This document shows, one piece after another, positions 1 through 10,611 of a DNA stretch of 64,000 bases; the first letter of the stretch is position 1, and every line of letters begins with the position of its first letter. The stretch is from Streptomyces griseoaurantiacus (GTDB lineage: Bacteria > Actinomycetota > Actinomycetes > Streptomycetales > Streptomycetaceae). Below the pieces are notes generated by a model, which was not told the origin of the DNA, made no database searches, and saw only the letters and a list, made by a program, of their open reading frames with translations. The stretch is from NCBI GenBank assembly GCA_014656015.1, contig BNBP01000026.1, forward strand, positions 1-64,000, written 5' to 3'. Made by a program: the position numbers and the translations under genes.

Positions 1-168
1 GGGCGCGGGCGGCGGCGGGCCCTGCGGGGCCGGGGCGGAGTCGGCGGCCGCCTGGGGCTGCGGGGTCTCCGGGGCGGCGGAGTCCTTCTTCTTCAGCGGG
101 TCCTGCGGGGCACCGGAGTCCCCCGAGGGCGGCTGGTTCGGAGGCGGCGGGGGCGGCGGCTGGCTCAT
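1..168 (-). CDS. Proline-rich N-terminus of a probable membrane protein (partial)
   Basis: Only the first 56 codons lie in the window; the gene runs off the left edge. The reading starts at ATG (complement 168-166) with Met-Ser-Gln followed by seven prolines, then a Pro/Gln/Ala-rich stretch with one basic patch (LKKK). This cytoplasmic proline-rich leader resembles that of the next gene, which carries a transmembrane helix and a beta-propeller. The two lie in tandem with 115 bases between them, so a paralogue is likely. No catalytic domain is visible in the part present. Confidence 0.7.
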   Translation of the reverse strand, partial: MSQPPPPPPPNQPPSGDSGAPQDPLKKKDSAAPETPQPQAAADSAPAPQGPPPPAP

Positions 169-283
169 GGTGTGGGTTTCCTCGTGGGTACGGACGACGG
201 GGACGACGGTGGCAGCGGTGACAACGGGGACGGCGCCGGCCGGCGGGGGCACCCGCGGGACGCGAAGGGCCCGCGGGTACCGG

Positions 284-2149
284 TCACTTGCCGTAGGCGA
301 GCATCAGCTTCTGCTTGGTCTGGGAGTTGCCGTTCAGCCGGCCCGTGGAGAGGTAGAAGCGGCCGTCCACGTACGCGATGTCCCGGGAGTAGAAGCCGTT
401 CTCGATGTCGGCGGTGCCCTGCGGGTTCCGCAGCAGGGTGGTCGGCTTGTGGCCGCCGCCTCCCGTGGACACGGACACCACCCGTCCGCCCTCGCGGTAC
501 GTCGGCTCGACGTAGGCGTACAGCGTGGAGCCCTCGGTCCGCATCGGCAGCATCGAGGAGTCGGCCGGGGACTTCGTCCGCCACTTCTCCTTGCCGGTGT
601 CCAGGCTGATCGCGACGATCTCGTTGGCGCCGCTCTTGGCCTCGGTCGGCAGGTACAGGGTGCTCGCGTCCGCCGTGACACCGCTGCAGCCCTGGAGGTC
701 GCGCTCCAGGATGGCCCAGCCGCACTCGGGGGCGAAGGACTCGTTCACGTCCACCTGGGAGCGGAGCGAGCCGTCGTCCTTGAGCGTGGAGACGTTCCAC
801 TTCTTGTGGTCCTCGTCGGTGAGGTACAGCACCAACGGGTCGACGGAGTACGTCCGCGCGACCGACCAGCCCTTGGGGATCTTCCTCGTCCACCGGGCCT
901 TGCCGGTCTTCGGGTCGAGCTGCTGGACCTCGTCGTGCTCCTTGGAGGTGGAGGCGGCGCAGGAGGAGACGGCGATCAGCTTCGAGCCGCCCGCGAACGC
1001 CGAGGGGAAGCAGGCGGAGCCGTACTTCTTCTTGTCCCACAGCTTCTTGCCGGACCGGACGTCGTACGCCGTGCCGGACTGGGAGCGGCCGACCATGAGG
1101 GTGTTCCCGGCGAGGGACACCTCCAGGGAGCGCGTGCTGTCGAACAGGTCGCCCTCGGAGACCTTGGCGGTCCAGCCCTTCTTGCCGGTGGTGAGGTCGA
1201 TCTGCTGGAGCTGGTTACACGTGGCGTTGCTGCTGACGCCGTTCATGTAGGCGACGACGACCTTGTCGTCCGAGGTCTTCTCGTGGGTCACCGCGCAGAT
1301 CTTCTGCGGGAAGGTGATCGGGTCCCAGGCGGCCTCGCCGGTGGCGACGTCGTAGGCCACGACCTCCTTGTAGACGGCCTTCACGGCCGTCTTCCCGGTG
1401 ATCCACATGCCGGGGGCGTCCGCGCCGTCACCGGGGGCCTTGGGGGCCTCCTTGTACCAGAGGACCTTCGCCTCGCCGTCCTTGCGGCCCTCGTTGAGGT
1501 CCTCGGGGTCCGCGCCGTCGCCTCCGTTGCCGTCCCCCTTGTCGACGGGGGCCTTGCTCGCGGAGGGGGAGGCCTTGCCGCTCTTGCGGGCGACGGGCTT
1601 CTTGTCGTCCTCGCCACCGCCGCCGGACACGGCCCACACCGTGCCGCCGACGATCAGCAGCAGCGCCACGGCGCCGCCGACGATCAGCGCGGGCTTGCCC
1701 CTGAAGGGGTTCCGGCCGCCTCCGCCCTCCGGCGGGGGCGTGGGCGCGCCGGGGAACTGGGGCGCCTGCTGCGGGTAGCCGTAGCCGGGCCCCGGCGGGG
1801 TGCCGTACGGGCCGGGCTGGGCCGGGGCCTGGTACGGGCCGGGCTGCGGCGGGGCGCCGTACGGCCCGGACGGGGCGTACGGGCCCGGCTGCTGGGGCGG
1901 GGTGGCACCGTAGGGGCCCGGCTGCGGCGGGGGCGCGTAGGGCCCGGCCTGCTGCTGCGGGTAGCCGTACCCGGGCTGCGGCGGGGCGGGCGGTGCCTGC
2001 GGCGCCTGCGGGGGCTGGGGAGCGGAGGACTGTCTCGGATCCTGCGGGGCGCCGAAGCCGCCCTGCGGGGGCGGCGGTTGCTGCTGCGGCTGCTGCCCCT
2101 GAGGTGTGTCCTTGCCGCCCTGCGGCGGCGGATCGCTCGGCTGAGTCAT
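284..2149 (-). CDS. PQQ-binding-like beta-propeller membrane protein
   Basis: 621 aa. A long Pro/Gln/Gly/Tyr-rich cytoplasmic region with repeated GPY and YGYPQQ motifs covers about residues 1-150. One transmembrane helix follows (about 155-175, PALIVGGAVALLLIVGG). The extracellular remainder has repeated blades of the PQQ-like kind (for example VATGEAAWDP, RSGKKLWDKK, PKTGKARWTRK, DTGKEKWRTK). The propeller probably acts as a binding or scaffold domain; no enzyme motif is seen. The start ATG at 2149 has a GGAAGG ribosome site just upstream; an in-frame start at 2212 lacks one. It follows the ABC-F gene in the same direction, but a hairpin at 2373-2396 separates them. Confidence 0.85.
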   Translation of the reverse strand: MTQPSDPPPQGGKDTPQGQQPQQQPPPPQGGFGAPQDPRQSSAPQPPQAPQAPPAPPQPGYGYPQQQAGPYAPPPQPGPYGATPPQQPGPYAPSGPYGAPPQPGPYQAPAQPGPYGTPPGPGYGYPQQAPQFPGAPTPPPEGGGGRNPFRGKPALIVGGAVALLLIVGGTVWAVSGGGGEDDKKPVARKSGKASPSASKAPVDKGDGNGGDGADPEDLNEGRKDGEAKVLWYKEAPKAPGDGADAPGMWITGKTAVKAVYKEVVAYDVATGEAAWDPITFPQKICAVTHEKTSDDKVVVAYMNGVSSNATCNQLQQIDLTTGKKGWTAKVSEGDLFDSTRSLEVSLAGNTLMVGRSQSGTAYDVRSGKKLWDKKKYGSACFPSAFAGGSKLIAVSSCAASTSKEHDEVQQLDPKTGKARWTRKIPKGWSVARTYSVDPLVLYLTDEDHKKWNVSTLKDDGSLRSQVDVNESFAPECGWAILERDLQGCSGVTADASTLYLPTEAKSGANEIVAISLDTGKEKWRTKSPADSSMLPMRTEGSTLYAYVEPTYREGGRVVSVSTGGGGHKPTTLLRNPQGTADIENGFYSRDIAYVDGRFYLSTGRLNGNSQTKQKLMLAYGK

Positions 2150-2372
2150 CAGCGCCTTCCCCCCTGTTGTCACCGCGTGGCGCCGCGTCCGACAGCGATC
2201 GTTTCTCGCCACAGCAGTACTTCTCAGACGATTCTCACTCCGGCCCTTTCTATCACCGCCCTACGACAACCCTGCGGGCCGGTCACCCGCTGTTCCCAAG
2301 GGAGGACCGGTCCGTGATGGGGTCGTTACGCGCCTTCACCACTCGGACACGGCGCGCGCACCGCGCGCACCG

Positions 2373-2396
2373 CCGAGGGCGGAACGAGGCCCTCGG
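2373..2396 (-). terminator. Hairpin after the ABC-F gene
   Basis: Perfect 8-bp arms, CCGAGGGC and GCCCTCGG, around an 8-nt loop. It lies 26 bases beyond the ABC-F stop codon and before the promoter region of the beta-propeller gene. There is no clear U-tract, as is common in Streptomyces terminators. Confidence 0.5.
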
Positions 2397-2421
2397 GGGA
2401 CGCGGACGAAACCGGCCGGGT

Positions 2422-4236
<1,815 letters not shown>

Positions 4237-4418
4237 TTCACTCCTGATCGGGGACACGGAAGACATGATCGACAGGTGAACTCGATCAGCCTTCAAGCGT
4301 AGGCCCTGCGGGGGCGGCGACGGGGCGCGCGAGGACGGTCACTCTTTGTGATGACGCGCGCGCGAACGGGCCGCTACCGTGGAGGGCAGGCAGCAGGATC
4401 CCGTCCATGGGAGGAACC

Positions 4419-5015
4419 ATGACCGCCGAGTCCGTAGAGCACCGCCGACGCCACTGGCCGGTGCCGCCCGTGGACGGCTACACCGTGGACGACCTGTTCA
4501 CGCTGCCTGATCTCCCGCCGCACACCGAGTTGATCGACGGGAGCCTGGTTTTCGTGAGTCCGCAGCGAATCTTCCACACCTTCGCCATCGATCTGCTGGT
4601 GAACGGGCTGCGCCGCACGTTGCCGCCGGACCTGTCGGTCTGTCGTGAGATGACTGTCGTGCTCGACCGGCACAACGGCCCCGAGCCGGACATCTGCGTG
4701 CTGCGGGCCGATGCCGTGAAGAGCAGGCGGCAGACCCGGTTCGAGGCCGCCGACGTGCTGCTCGCCGTCGAGGTCGTCTCGCCGGACTCCGAGGCCCGCG
4801 ACCGGGACACCAAGCCGCACAAGTACGCCGCCGCGGGCATTCCGCACTTCTGGCTGGTGGAGATGGCGGGCGAGACCGACCACCCCGCCGTCCAGGTGTA
4901 CGAGCGCGGTCAGGCCACCGGGACCTACTCGCTGACCGGCATCCACCACGAGCACGTCAAGCTCACCGCGCCCTACGACATCGACATCGATCTGACCGCC
5001 ATCGACGAGTTCTGA
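4419..5015 (+). CDS. Uma2 family endonuclease (DUF820)
   Basis: 198 aa, single domain. Family motifs are visible: TELIDGSLVFVSP near the start, EPDICVLRADAV, then LLAVEVVSPDSEARDRDTKPHKYAAAGIPHFWLVE, which supplies the D, E-x-V and K residues of a PD-(D/E)XK-like nuclease core. The biological role of the family is unsettled; many actinomycete genomes carry numerous solitary copies. The ATG at 4419 is chosen over 4407 because a GGGAGG site sits 4 bases before it. It is divergent from the ABC-F gene and convergent with ispE, with 10 bases between the stops. Confidence 0.85.
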   Translation: MTAESVEHRRRHWPVPPVDGYTVDDLFTLPDLPPHTELIDGSLVFVSPQRIFHTFAIDLLVNGLRRTLPPDLSVCREMTVVLDRHNGPEPDICVLRADAVKSRRQTRFEAADVLLAVEVVSPDSEARDRDTKPHKYAAAGIPHFWLVEMAGETDHPAVQVYERGQATGTYSLTGIHHEHVKLTAPYDIDIDLTAIDEF

Positions 5016-5025
5016 GTCCCGCCCC

Positions 5026-5925
5026 TCACGACAGCACCGTCGCCCCCGGCGCCGGTGCTGTCGTCGTCCGGGCCGTGCGGCAGGTGCCGGAGGCCGTGAG
5101 GGCGGCGGCCACCCGCGCGGCCGTCGCGGCGTCGGGGGCGAGGAAGGCCGTCGTGGGCCCCGAGCCGGAGACCAGGGCGGCCAGGGCGCCGGCCGTCCGG
5201 CCCGCCTCGAGGGTGTCGGCGAGGGCGGGGCGCAGGGAGAGCGCGGCGGGCTGGAGGTCGTTGGTGAGGGTGGCGGCAAGGGCGGCGGCGTCGCCCTTGG
5301 CCAGCGCGGACAGCAGGGCCTCGGAGGCGACCGGTCCGGGGACGTCCGTGCCCTCGGTCAGCCGGTCGAACTCGCGGTAGACGGCCGGGGTGGAGAGCCC
5401 GCCCTCGGCGACCGCGAAGACCCAGTGGAAGGTGCCGCCCACCTCCAGCGGCCGCAGCCGCTCCCCGCGTCCGGTGCCGAGGGCCGCCCCGCCGACCAGG
5501 GAGAACGGCACGTCGCTGCCCAGCTCGGCGCAGATCTCGAGGAGTTCCTCGCGGGGGGCGCGGGTGCCCCAGAGCGCGTCGCAGGCCACCAGGGCGCCGG
5601 CCGCGTCCGCGCTGCCGCCCGCCATGCCGCCGGCCACGGGGATGTCCTTGGCGAGGTGGAGGTGGACGGCGGGTTCGAGGCCGTGGCGCTCGGCGAGGGC
5701 GCGGGCGGCCCGCGCGGCCAGGTTGGACTCGTCCAGGGGGACCTGGCCGGCGTCGGGGCCCTCGCAGGTCAGGCGCGGGCCGTCCGGCGAGGGGGTCGCG
5801 GTGACCTCGTCGTACAGGCCGACGGCGAGGAAGACGTTGGCGAGGTCGTGGAACCCGTCGGGGCGGGCGGCGCCCACCGCGAGCTGGACGTTGACCTTGG
5901 CGGGGACGCGGACGGTGACGCTCAC
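5026..5925 (-). CDS. ispE: 4-diphosphocytidyl-2-C-methyl-D-erythritol kinase
   Basis: 299 aa. Phosphorylates CDP-methylerythritol at the 2-position in the non-mevalonate isoprenoid pathway. It is a GHMP kinase: N-terminal VRVPAKVNVQLAVG, and the ATP-binding glycine loop PVAGGMAGGSADAAG at residues 96-110. The ATG at 5925 has an AAGGAG site upstream. It lies downstream of ksgA in the same direction with 89 bases between, the pairing widely seen in Actinobacteria. Confidence 0.95.
   Translation of the reverse strand: MSVTVRVPAKVNVQLAVGAARPDGFHDLANVFLAVGLYDEVTATPSPDGPRLTCEGPDAGQVPLDESNLAARAARALAERHGLEPAVHLHLAKDIPVAGGMAGGSADAAGALVACDALWGTRAPREELLEICAELGSDVPFSLVGGAALGTGRGERLRPLEVGGTFHWVFAVAEGGLSTPAVYREFDRLTEGTDVPGPVASEALLSALAKGDAAALAATLTNDLQPAALSLRPALADTLEAGRTAGALAALVSGSGPTTAFLAPDAATAARVAAALTASGTCRTARTTTAPAPGATVLS
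5028..5064. terminator. Hairpin at the ispE/Uma2 convergent junction
   Basis: 12-bp perfect arms (ACGACAGCACCG and CGGTGCTGTCGT) with a 13-nt loop. It is placed at the last codons of ispE and just after the Uma2 stop. It could end both convergent transcripts, but it overlaps ispE coding sequence. Confidence 0.45.
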
Positions 5926-6014
5926 TGGCTGCCGGGCTCCTTGGTGCGCGGGGCGTGCGGGGGTCGCGGGACGTACGGTCGGGGCGCGCGGCGCCCCGGG
6001 GGCGTGCGGCGCGG

Positions 6015-6923
6015 TTACGGGGCCGGTTCCGGCGAGGGCGAGGCGGGCCCGGCGCCCGCGCGGGGGCCGTGCTCCGCGATGCGCGCGAACTCCTCCACCG
6101 TCAGCGCTTCACCGCGGGCCTGCGGCGGGACCCCCGCGGCCACGAGCGCGGCCTCGGCGGCCGCCGCGGACCCGGCCCAGCCGGCGAGCGCGGCACGCAG
6201 GGTCTTGCGGCGCTGCGCGAAGGCCGCGTCGACGACGGCGAACACCTCCGCCTTGGCCGCGGTCGTCTTCACCGGCTCGGCACGGCGGGTCAGGGAGACC
6301 AGCCCGCTGTCCACGTTCGGCGCGGGCCAGAACACGTTGCGGCCGATGGAGCCGGCCCGCCTGACCTCGGCGTACCAGTTCGCCTTGACCGAGGGCACGC
6401 CGTAGACCTTGGACCCCGGCCCGGCGGCGAGCCGGTCGGCGACCTCGGCCTGCACCATCACCAGGGTGCGCTCGATGCTCGGGAAGGTGTCGAGCATGTG
6501 CAGCAGGACGGGCACGGCCACGTTGTACGGCAGGTTCGCGACGAGCGCGGTCGGGGCGGGCCCGGGCAGCTCGGTGACCCGCAGGGCGTCGGAGTGGACG
6601 AGGGCGAAGCGGTCGGCGCGCCCGGGCATGCGGGCGGCGACGGTGGCCGGCAGCGCGCCCGCGAGCACGTCGTCGATCTCGACGGCGGTGACGCGGTCGG
6701 CGGCCTCCAGCAGCGCGAGGGTGAGCGAGCCGAGTCCGGGTCCCACCTCCACGACGACGTCCGCCGGCCGCACCTCGGCGGTCCGGACGATGCGCCGCAC
6801 GGTGTTGGCGTCGATGACGAAGTTCTGCCCGCGCTGCTTGGTCGGCCGTACGCCGAGCACGCCCGCGAGCTCGCGGATGTCGGCGGCCCCGAGGAGGGCG
6901 TCGGAGGGGGAGGGGTTGCTCAC
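6015..6923 (-). CDS. ksgA: 16S rRNA (adenine1518-N6/adenine1519-N6)-dimethyltransferase
   Basis: 302 aa, also called RsmA. It dimethylates two adjacent adenines near the 3' end of 16S rRNA. Seen: TKQRGQNFVID near the start, SAM-binding VVEVGPGLGSLT (about 57-68), and the catalytic NLPYN motif of adenine-N6 methylases (VANLPYNVAVP). The GTG start (complement 6923) fits the usual N-terminus. It has no ribosome site but lies 7 nt after a TACCCT -10 box, so the mRNA may be leaderless. The C-terminus is Pro/Glu/Ser-rich (SPEPAP). It precedes ispE. Confidence 0.95.
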   Translation of the reverse strand: MSNPSPSDALLGAADIRELAGVLGVRPTKQRGQNFVIDANTVRRIVRTAEVRPADVVVEVGPGLGSLTLALLEAADRVTAVEIDDVLAGALPATVAARMPGRADRFALVHSDALRVTELPGPAPTALVANLPYNVAVPVLLHMLDTFPSIERTLVMVQAEVADRLAAGPGSKVYGVPSVKANWYAEVRRAGSIGRNVFWPAPNVDSGLVSLTRRAEPVKTTAAKAEVFAVVDAAFAQRRKTLRAALAGWAGSAAAAEAALVAAGVPPQARGEALTVEEFARIAEHGPRAGAGPASPSPEPAP

Positions 6924-7216
6924 GGCGACAAGGGTACGGGGCGGCCACCCGGCCGAGGGGCGCGCGCCCGGCCGACGGGTGCGACCGGTGGCGCCCCATG
7001 CGGCGGCAAAGCCCTCGCGCGGTCGGGCAAAGGCGCAGGTGATGACGGGGGCGTCCGGCAACGGAGCGGTCAAATCGGGACCAATCTTCGACAGGCCCCC
7101 TGCCCCCGGCACGGCCGTCGGGCGTCCACTGGAACACGGGGCGGCATCCCGTCCCACGCCCCCGGCGGCCGCCACCCGCCGGGCGCCTGTCCCCGGACGA
7201 GGCAAGAGGAGCCGGC
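6924..7216. other. Divergent intergenic region ksgA / zinc-ribbon gene
   Basis: About 290 bases between divergent genes. It contains the ksgA -10 candidate (6931-6936, complement) and an AAGAGGAG ribosome site before 7217. No further gene is seen. If the neighbouring znr-tatD-rpf block was inverted (see findings), one breakpoint would fall here. Confidence 0.4.
6931..6936 (-). promoter_or_regulatory. Candidate -10 box of ksgA (leaderless)
   Basis: TACCCT on the minus strand, 7 nt before the GTG start at 6923, with no ribosome site in between. This predicts a transcript starting at or near the start codon. Confidence 0.45.
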
Positions 7217-7792
7217 ATGACAGAGAGCGCAGAACGCACCGGAGAGACCGGGACCCGCACCACCCGGGCCGAGGCGACTCGGGCCGAGGCCGCCGGGGCC
7301 CGTGGCCCCGGGTCCCGCGGCGCCGACGCCAGGACCGTCGACCCGCGCACGGACGGGGTCCGGGCCGTCGGCCCCCGCGCCGCCGCCGACGTCGTCCACG
7401 AGTCGTACTCCTTCGCCTGCATGCGCTGCGGGCACGGCTGGGAGCAGTCGTTCGAGATAGAACACCACTTCGACGCCGAGGGCACCGCGTTCGTGACCTA
7501 CGTGGCGAACGGCACCGTCGTGCCCTCGCCCCTGTCCCGCCCCTCCTGCCAGAACTGCGGCGGCCACGTGCTGCGGATCATGCGGCCCGGCCGGGTCTCC
7601 TCGGCGCAGCGCTCGCTGTACGGGCAGCGGCAGGACGCCGCCCGGCCCGCTCCGCGCCGGGTGCCGAAGGCCCGGCGCGGGGAGCCCGGGGCCGAGTCCT
7701 CCGCCGCCGGGGGCGGGTCCGGCGGGCGGCGGCACTGGCACCTCTCCGACCTCCTCCACCTGTTCGCGCACCGGCAGCACCGGACGAGCTGA
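7217..7792 (+). CDS. Zinc-ribbon protein of unknown function
   Basis: 191 aa. The first ~60 residues are an Arg/Thr/Ala-rich low-complexity leader. The core carries two CxxC pairs: C68-MR-C71 (FACMRCGHGWEQ) and C111-QN-C114 (PSCQNCGG), about 40 residues apart, as in a zinc ribbon. A basic tail of about 60 residues ends in HLFAHRQHRTS. No enzyme motif is seen. The start has an AAGAGGAG site 6 bases upstream. It reads in the direction of tatD, 68 bases before it. Confidence 0.75.
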   Translation: MTESAERTGETGTRTTRAEATRAEAAGARGPGSRGADARTVDPRTDGVRAVGPRAAADVVHESYSFACMRCGHGWEQSFEIEHHFDAEGTAFVTYVANGTVVPSPLSRPSCQNCGGHVLRIMRPGRVSSAQRSLYGQRQDAARPAPRRVPKARRGEPGAESSAAGGGSGGRRHWHLSDLLHLFAHRQHRTS

Positions 7793-7848
7793 CCCCTTCC
7801 GGGCGGTCCGTGGGATCCGGTGGGGTCCGGTGGGGTCCGGGCGGTTCG

Positions 7849-7854
7849 TAGGAT
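7849..7854 (+). promoter_or_regulatory. Candidate -10 box of tatD (leaderless)
   Basis: TAGGAT, 6 nt before the ATG at 7861, with no ribosome site between. It is preceded by a short GC-rich direct repeat (GATCCGGTGGGGTCCGGTGGGGTCC region, 7815-7840). Confidence 0.5.
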
Positions 7855-7860
7855 CGGTGC

Positions 7861-8739
7861 ATGCCTTCGCACACCGACAAGAACGCCGCGCCGCCGCTCC
7901 CGGAACCCCTCCGGGTGCCGGTCGCGGACTCCCACACCCACCTCGACATGCAGTCCGGCACGGTGGAGGAGGGGCTCGCGCGGGCCGCGTCGGTGGGGGT
8001 GACCACGGTCGTGCAGGTGGGCTGCGACCTGAAGGGCTCCCGATGGGCCGCCGAGACCGCCGCCGCGTACGAGGCCGTCCACGCCGCCGTCGCCCTGCAC
8101 CCGAACGAGGCGCCCCGCATCGTCCACGGCGACCCCGACGGCTGGTCCCGGCAGGGCGCCCGCGAGCCCGGCGGGGACGCCGCCCTGGACGAGGCCCTCG
8201 CCGAGATCGACCGTCTCGCCGCGCTCCCGCAGGTCAGGGGCGTCGGCGAGACCGGGCTCGACCACTTCCGCACCGGCCCCGAGGGCAAGGACGCGCAGGA
8301 ACGGTCCTTCCGCGCCCACATCGAGATCGCCAAGCGGCACGGCAAGGCGCTCGTCATCCACGACCGGGAAGCCCACGCCGACGTGCTGCGGATCCTGAAG
8401 GAGGAGGGCGCCCCCGAGCGGACGGTCTTCCACTGCTACTCCGGGGACGCGGCCATGGCCGAGGAGTGCGCCCGGCACGGCTACTACCTGTCCTTCGCCG
8501 GCAACGTCACCTTCAAGAACGCCCAGAACCTGCGGGACGCGCTCGCCCTCGCCCCCCGGGAACTGGTGCTCGTCGAGACCGACGCGCCCTTCCTCACCCC
8601 CGCGCCCTACCGGGGCCGCCCCAACGCGCCCTACCTCATCCCCGTCACGCTGCGCGCGATGGCCGAGGTGTGCGGCACGGACGAGGACGCACTGGCCACG
8701 GCGATCGCCGCGAACACGGCCCGCGCCTTCGGCTACTGA
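7861..8739 (+). CDS. tatD: TatD family metal-dependent deoxyribonuclease
   Basis: 292 aa TIM-barrel amidohydrolase-fold nuclease. Metal ligands are visible in DSHTHLDM (H25, H27), in VGETGLDH, in VIHDREAH and near the end in VETDAPFLTP. The family processes DNA 3' ends; despite its name it is not a Tat translocase component. It precedes the rpf gene by 164 bases in the same direction, a pairing also seen in Mycobacterium. Confidence 0.93.
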   Translation: MPSHTDKNAAPPLPEPLRVPVADSHTHLDMQSGTVEEGLARAASVGVTTVVQVGCDLKGSRWAAETAAAYEAVHAAVALHPNEAPRIVHGDPDGWSRQGAREPGGDAALDEALAEIDRLAALPQVRGVGETGLDHFRTGPEGKDAQERSFRAHIEIAKRHGKALVIHDREAHADVLRILKEEGAPERTVFHCYSGDAAMAEECARHGYYLSFAGNVTFKNAQNLRDALALAPRELVLVETDAPFLTPAPYRGRPNAPYLIPVTLRAMAEVCGTDEDALATAIAANTARAFGY

Positions 8740-8903
8740 GGGGACGAGGGCGGCCTCGAACCGCCTCGGGGCGACCACGGAGGGTCACCGGGCGAACATC
8801 CGTCGCCACGCTCCGTGTTCGTGTCGTGCGGGTGGGCGACGGCCGCTCCCGCTAGGTTGCGCTGGCCCGGTCCGGACCAGCCCCCACCTCGGAGCGCGTC
8901 GTC

Positions 8904-10313
8904 GTGAACACCCGTCCCCAGGACACCCCCGCACACCCCCCGGCCCCCTCGGCGTATCCGTCGAACCCGACCCGTCCGTCGTACCCGACGCTTCCGTCGC
9001 ACACGCCGTACACCCCGCACACGCCGTACACCCCGCACACGCCGTACACGCCGCACACGCCCACGTACGTCCCCACGGAGCCGTACGGGTACGGGGCGCA
9101 CGAGGCGGAGACCGTGCCGGTGCTGCCACGGCAGGGCGGCCCCGTGGCTCCGGGCGGGACCGTGGCCCGTGACGGGACCGTGCGGCGGGGCGCCCGGCGC
9201 AAACCCCCGGCGCGCCCCGAGGCCGTGCGCCGGCTGGTCCCGCAGGCACTCGTCGTCGCGTTCCTCGCGGGCGGCACCACGGCCTTCGTGGCCAAGGACA
9301 AGGCCGTCGAGCTGAACGTCGACGGCCGGCGGCGCACGCTGCACACCTTCGCCGAGGACGTCACCGGACTCCTCGCCGAGCAGGGCCTCGACACCGGCGC
9401 CCACGACCTCGTCACGCCCGGGCCCGACACCGCCCTGAGCAGCGGCGACGAGATCGACGTACGGCACGGGCGGCCGCTGCGCCTCACCCTGGACGGTCAG
9501 CGGCACCGGGTGTGGACGACGGCACGCACGGTCGACGCGGCACTGCGGGAGCTGGGGGTGCGGGTGGAGGGCGCGTACCTCTCGGTCCCGCGCTCCCGGC
9601 ACATCGGGCGCGCGGGGCTCGCGCTGGACGTGCGCACCGAGCGGACGGTGACGGTCATGGCGGACGGCCGCGAGCGGCGGGTGCGCACCAACGCGGCGAC
9701 CGTGCGGGAGGCGGTCGCGCAGGCCGGGGTCGTCCTGCGCGGGCAGGACACGACCTCGGTCGCGCCGGACGGCTTCCCCCGGGACGGGCAGACGGTCACC
9801 GTCCTGCGGGTGCGGGGGCACCGGGAGGTGCGCGAGGAGCCCGTCCCCTTCGAGGAACGGCGCACGGAGGACCCGGCGCTGTTCCGGGGCACGGAGGTCG
9901 TGGACGACGCGGGGCGCACGGGCGTGCGCCGGGTGACGTACGGCGTCCGCACGGTCAACGGGGTGCGGCAGCCGCCGCGACGGCTGCGGACGGAGATCCT
10001 GCGGGAACCGCGGGCCCGGGTGGTCCGGGTGGGGACCCGGCCGCTGCCGGCCTCCGTCGCGGGGGCGGAGGGGCTGGACTGGGAAGGGCTGGCGCGCTGC
10101 GAGTCGGGCGGGCGCGCGGACGCGGTGGACCCGTCCGGGACGTACGGGGGGCTGTACCAGTTCGACGCGCGCACCTGGCACGAGCTGGGCGGCCGGGGCC
10201 GGCCCGAGGCGGCGCCGCCGGCGGAGCAGACGTACCGCGCGAAGAAGCTTTACGTCCGCAGGGGCGCCGCCCCGTGGCCCCACTGCGGGGAGCGCCTGCG
10301 CGGCGGGGCGTGA
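8904..10313 (+). CDS. Resuscitation-promoting factor with DUF348/G5 domains (RpfC-like)
   Basis: 469 aa secreted cell-wall hydrolase. A cytoplasmic Pro/Thr-rich leader contains three exact or near copies of a HTPYTP repeat. One membrane segment follows (about 113-130, LVVAFLAGGTTAFVA). Then come DUF348 repeats (for example GQRHRVWTTARTVDAALRELG), a G5-type domain (FEERRTEDPALFRGTEVV) and a C-terminal transglycosylase-like Rpf domain (LDWEGLARCESGGRADAVDPSGTYGGLYQFDARTW split across it, with the catalytic Glu in CESGG). It cleaves peptidoglycan and promotes spore germination or resuscitation in the family. Confidence 0.92.
   Translation: MNTRPQDTPAHPPAPSAYPSNPTRPSYPTLPSHTPYTPHTPYTPHTPYTPHTPTYVPTEPYGYGAHEAETVPVLPRQGGPVAPGGTVARDGTVRRGARRKPPARPEAVRRLVPQALVVAFLAGGTTAFVAKDKAVELNVDGRRRTLHTFAEDVTGLLAEQGLDTGAHDLVTPGPDTALSSGDEIDVRHGRPLRLTLDGQRHRVWTTARTVDAALRELGVRVEGAYLSVPRSRHIGRAGLALDVRTERTVTVMADGRERRVRTNAATVREAVAQAGVVLRGQDTTSVAPDGFPRDGQTVTVLRVRGHREVREEPVPFEERRTEDPALFRGTEVVDDAGRTGVRRVTYGVRTVNGVRQPPRRLRTEILREPRARVVRVGTRPLPASVAGAEGLDWEGLARCESGGRADAVDPSGTYGGLYQFDARTWHELGGRGRPEAAPPAEQTYRAKKLYVRRGAAPWPHCGERLRGGA
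9003..9056 (+). repeat. 18-bp tandem repeat inside the rpf gene
   Basis: Three consecutive copies of an 18-base unit (ACGCCGTACACCCCGCAC, one mismatch in the third) encode the HTPYTP peptide repeat of the cytoplasmic leader. The unit is in frame, so copy number could vary without a frameshift. Confidence 0.85.
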
Positions 10314-10611
10314 CAGCTCGGGGGTACGGGTGCGCTCGCGAGTGCGGGTGCGTCGTGGCCGGTCGCGCCCCTGACAGGGGGTGCGCGTACGTCCACACGT
10401 GCGGGGGCGTCGTGGCCGAGCGCGCGGTTCCCCGCGCCCCTGATGAGGTGCGCGTACGTCCATACGTGCGAGTTCGGGGTGTCGGGGGTCGGCGGTGCCC
10501 CGGCTTGCCAGGGGCGCGGGGAACCGCGCGACCGGCCGCACTCGGCCCGCACCCGCCCGGGCACGCGCACCCCCGGGTCATGAGGCGCCCCGAGCCACAA
10601 GGCGCCGTGCC
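10314..10611. repeat. Intergenic block with Streptomyces REP-like repeats
   Basis: About 300 bases between convergent rpf and rsmI without a gene. Two imperfect direct copies of a ~55-63 bp unit beginning CGTCGTGGCC lie at 10351-10403 and 10408-10470, both ending in TGCGCGTACGTCCAYACGTGCG (two blocks). An inverted copy of the core (CCAGGGGCGCGGGGAACC) lies at 10508-10538. The core is the widespread Streptomyces 'ggggcgcggggaac' repeat. Confidence 0.7.

Noticed and set aside
167..2317. Long plus-strand frames opposite the beta-propeller gene (and similar long frames opposite the ABC-F, tricorn and MMPL genes)
   Set aside because: They are Arg/Ala/Gly/Val-rich shadows caused by GC-rich third positions of the true genes, which have clear domains and ribosome sites.
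9003..9056. A CRISPR-like array
   Set aside because: The 18-base units are contiguous, without spacers, and encode an in-frame peptide repeat of the rpf gene.
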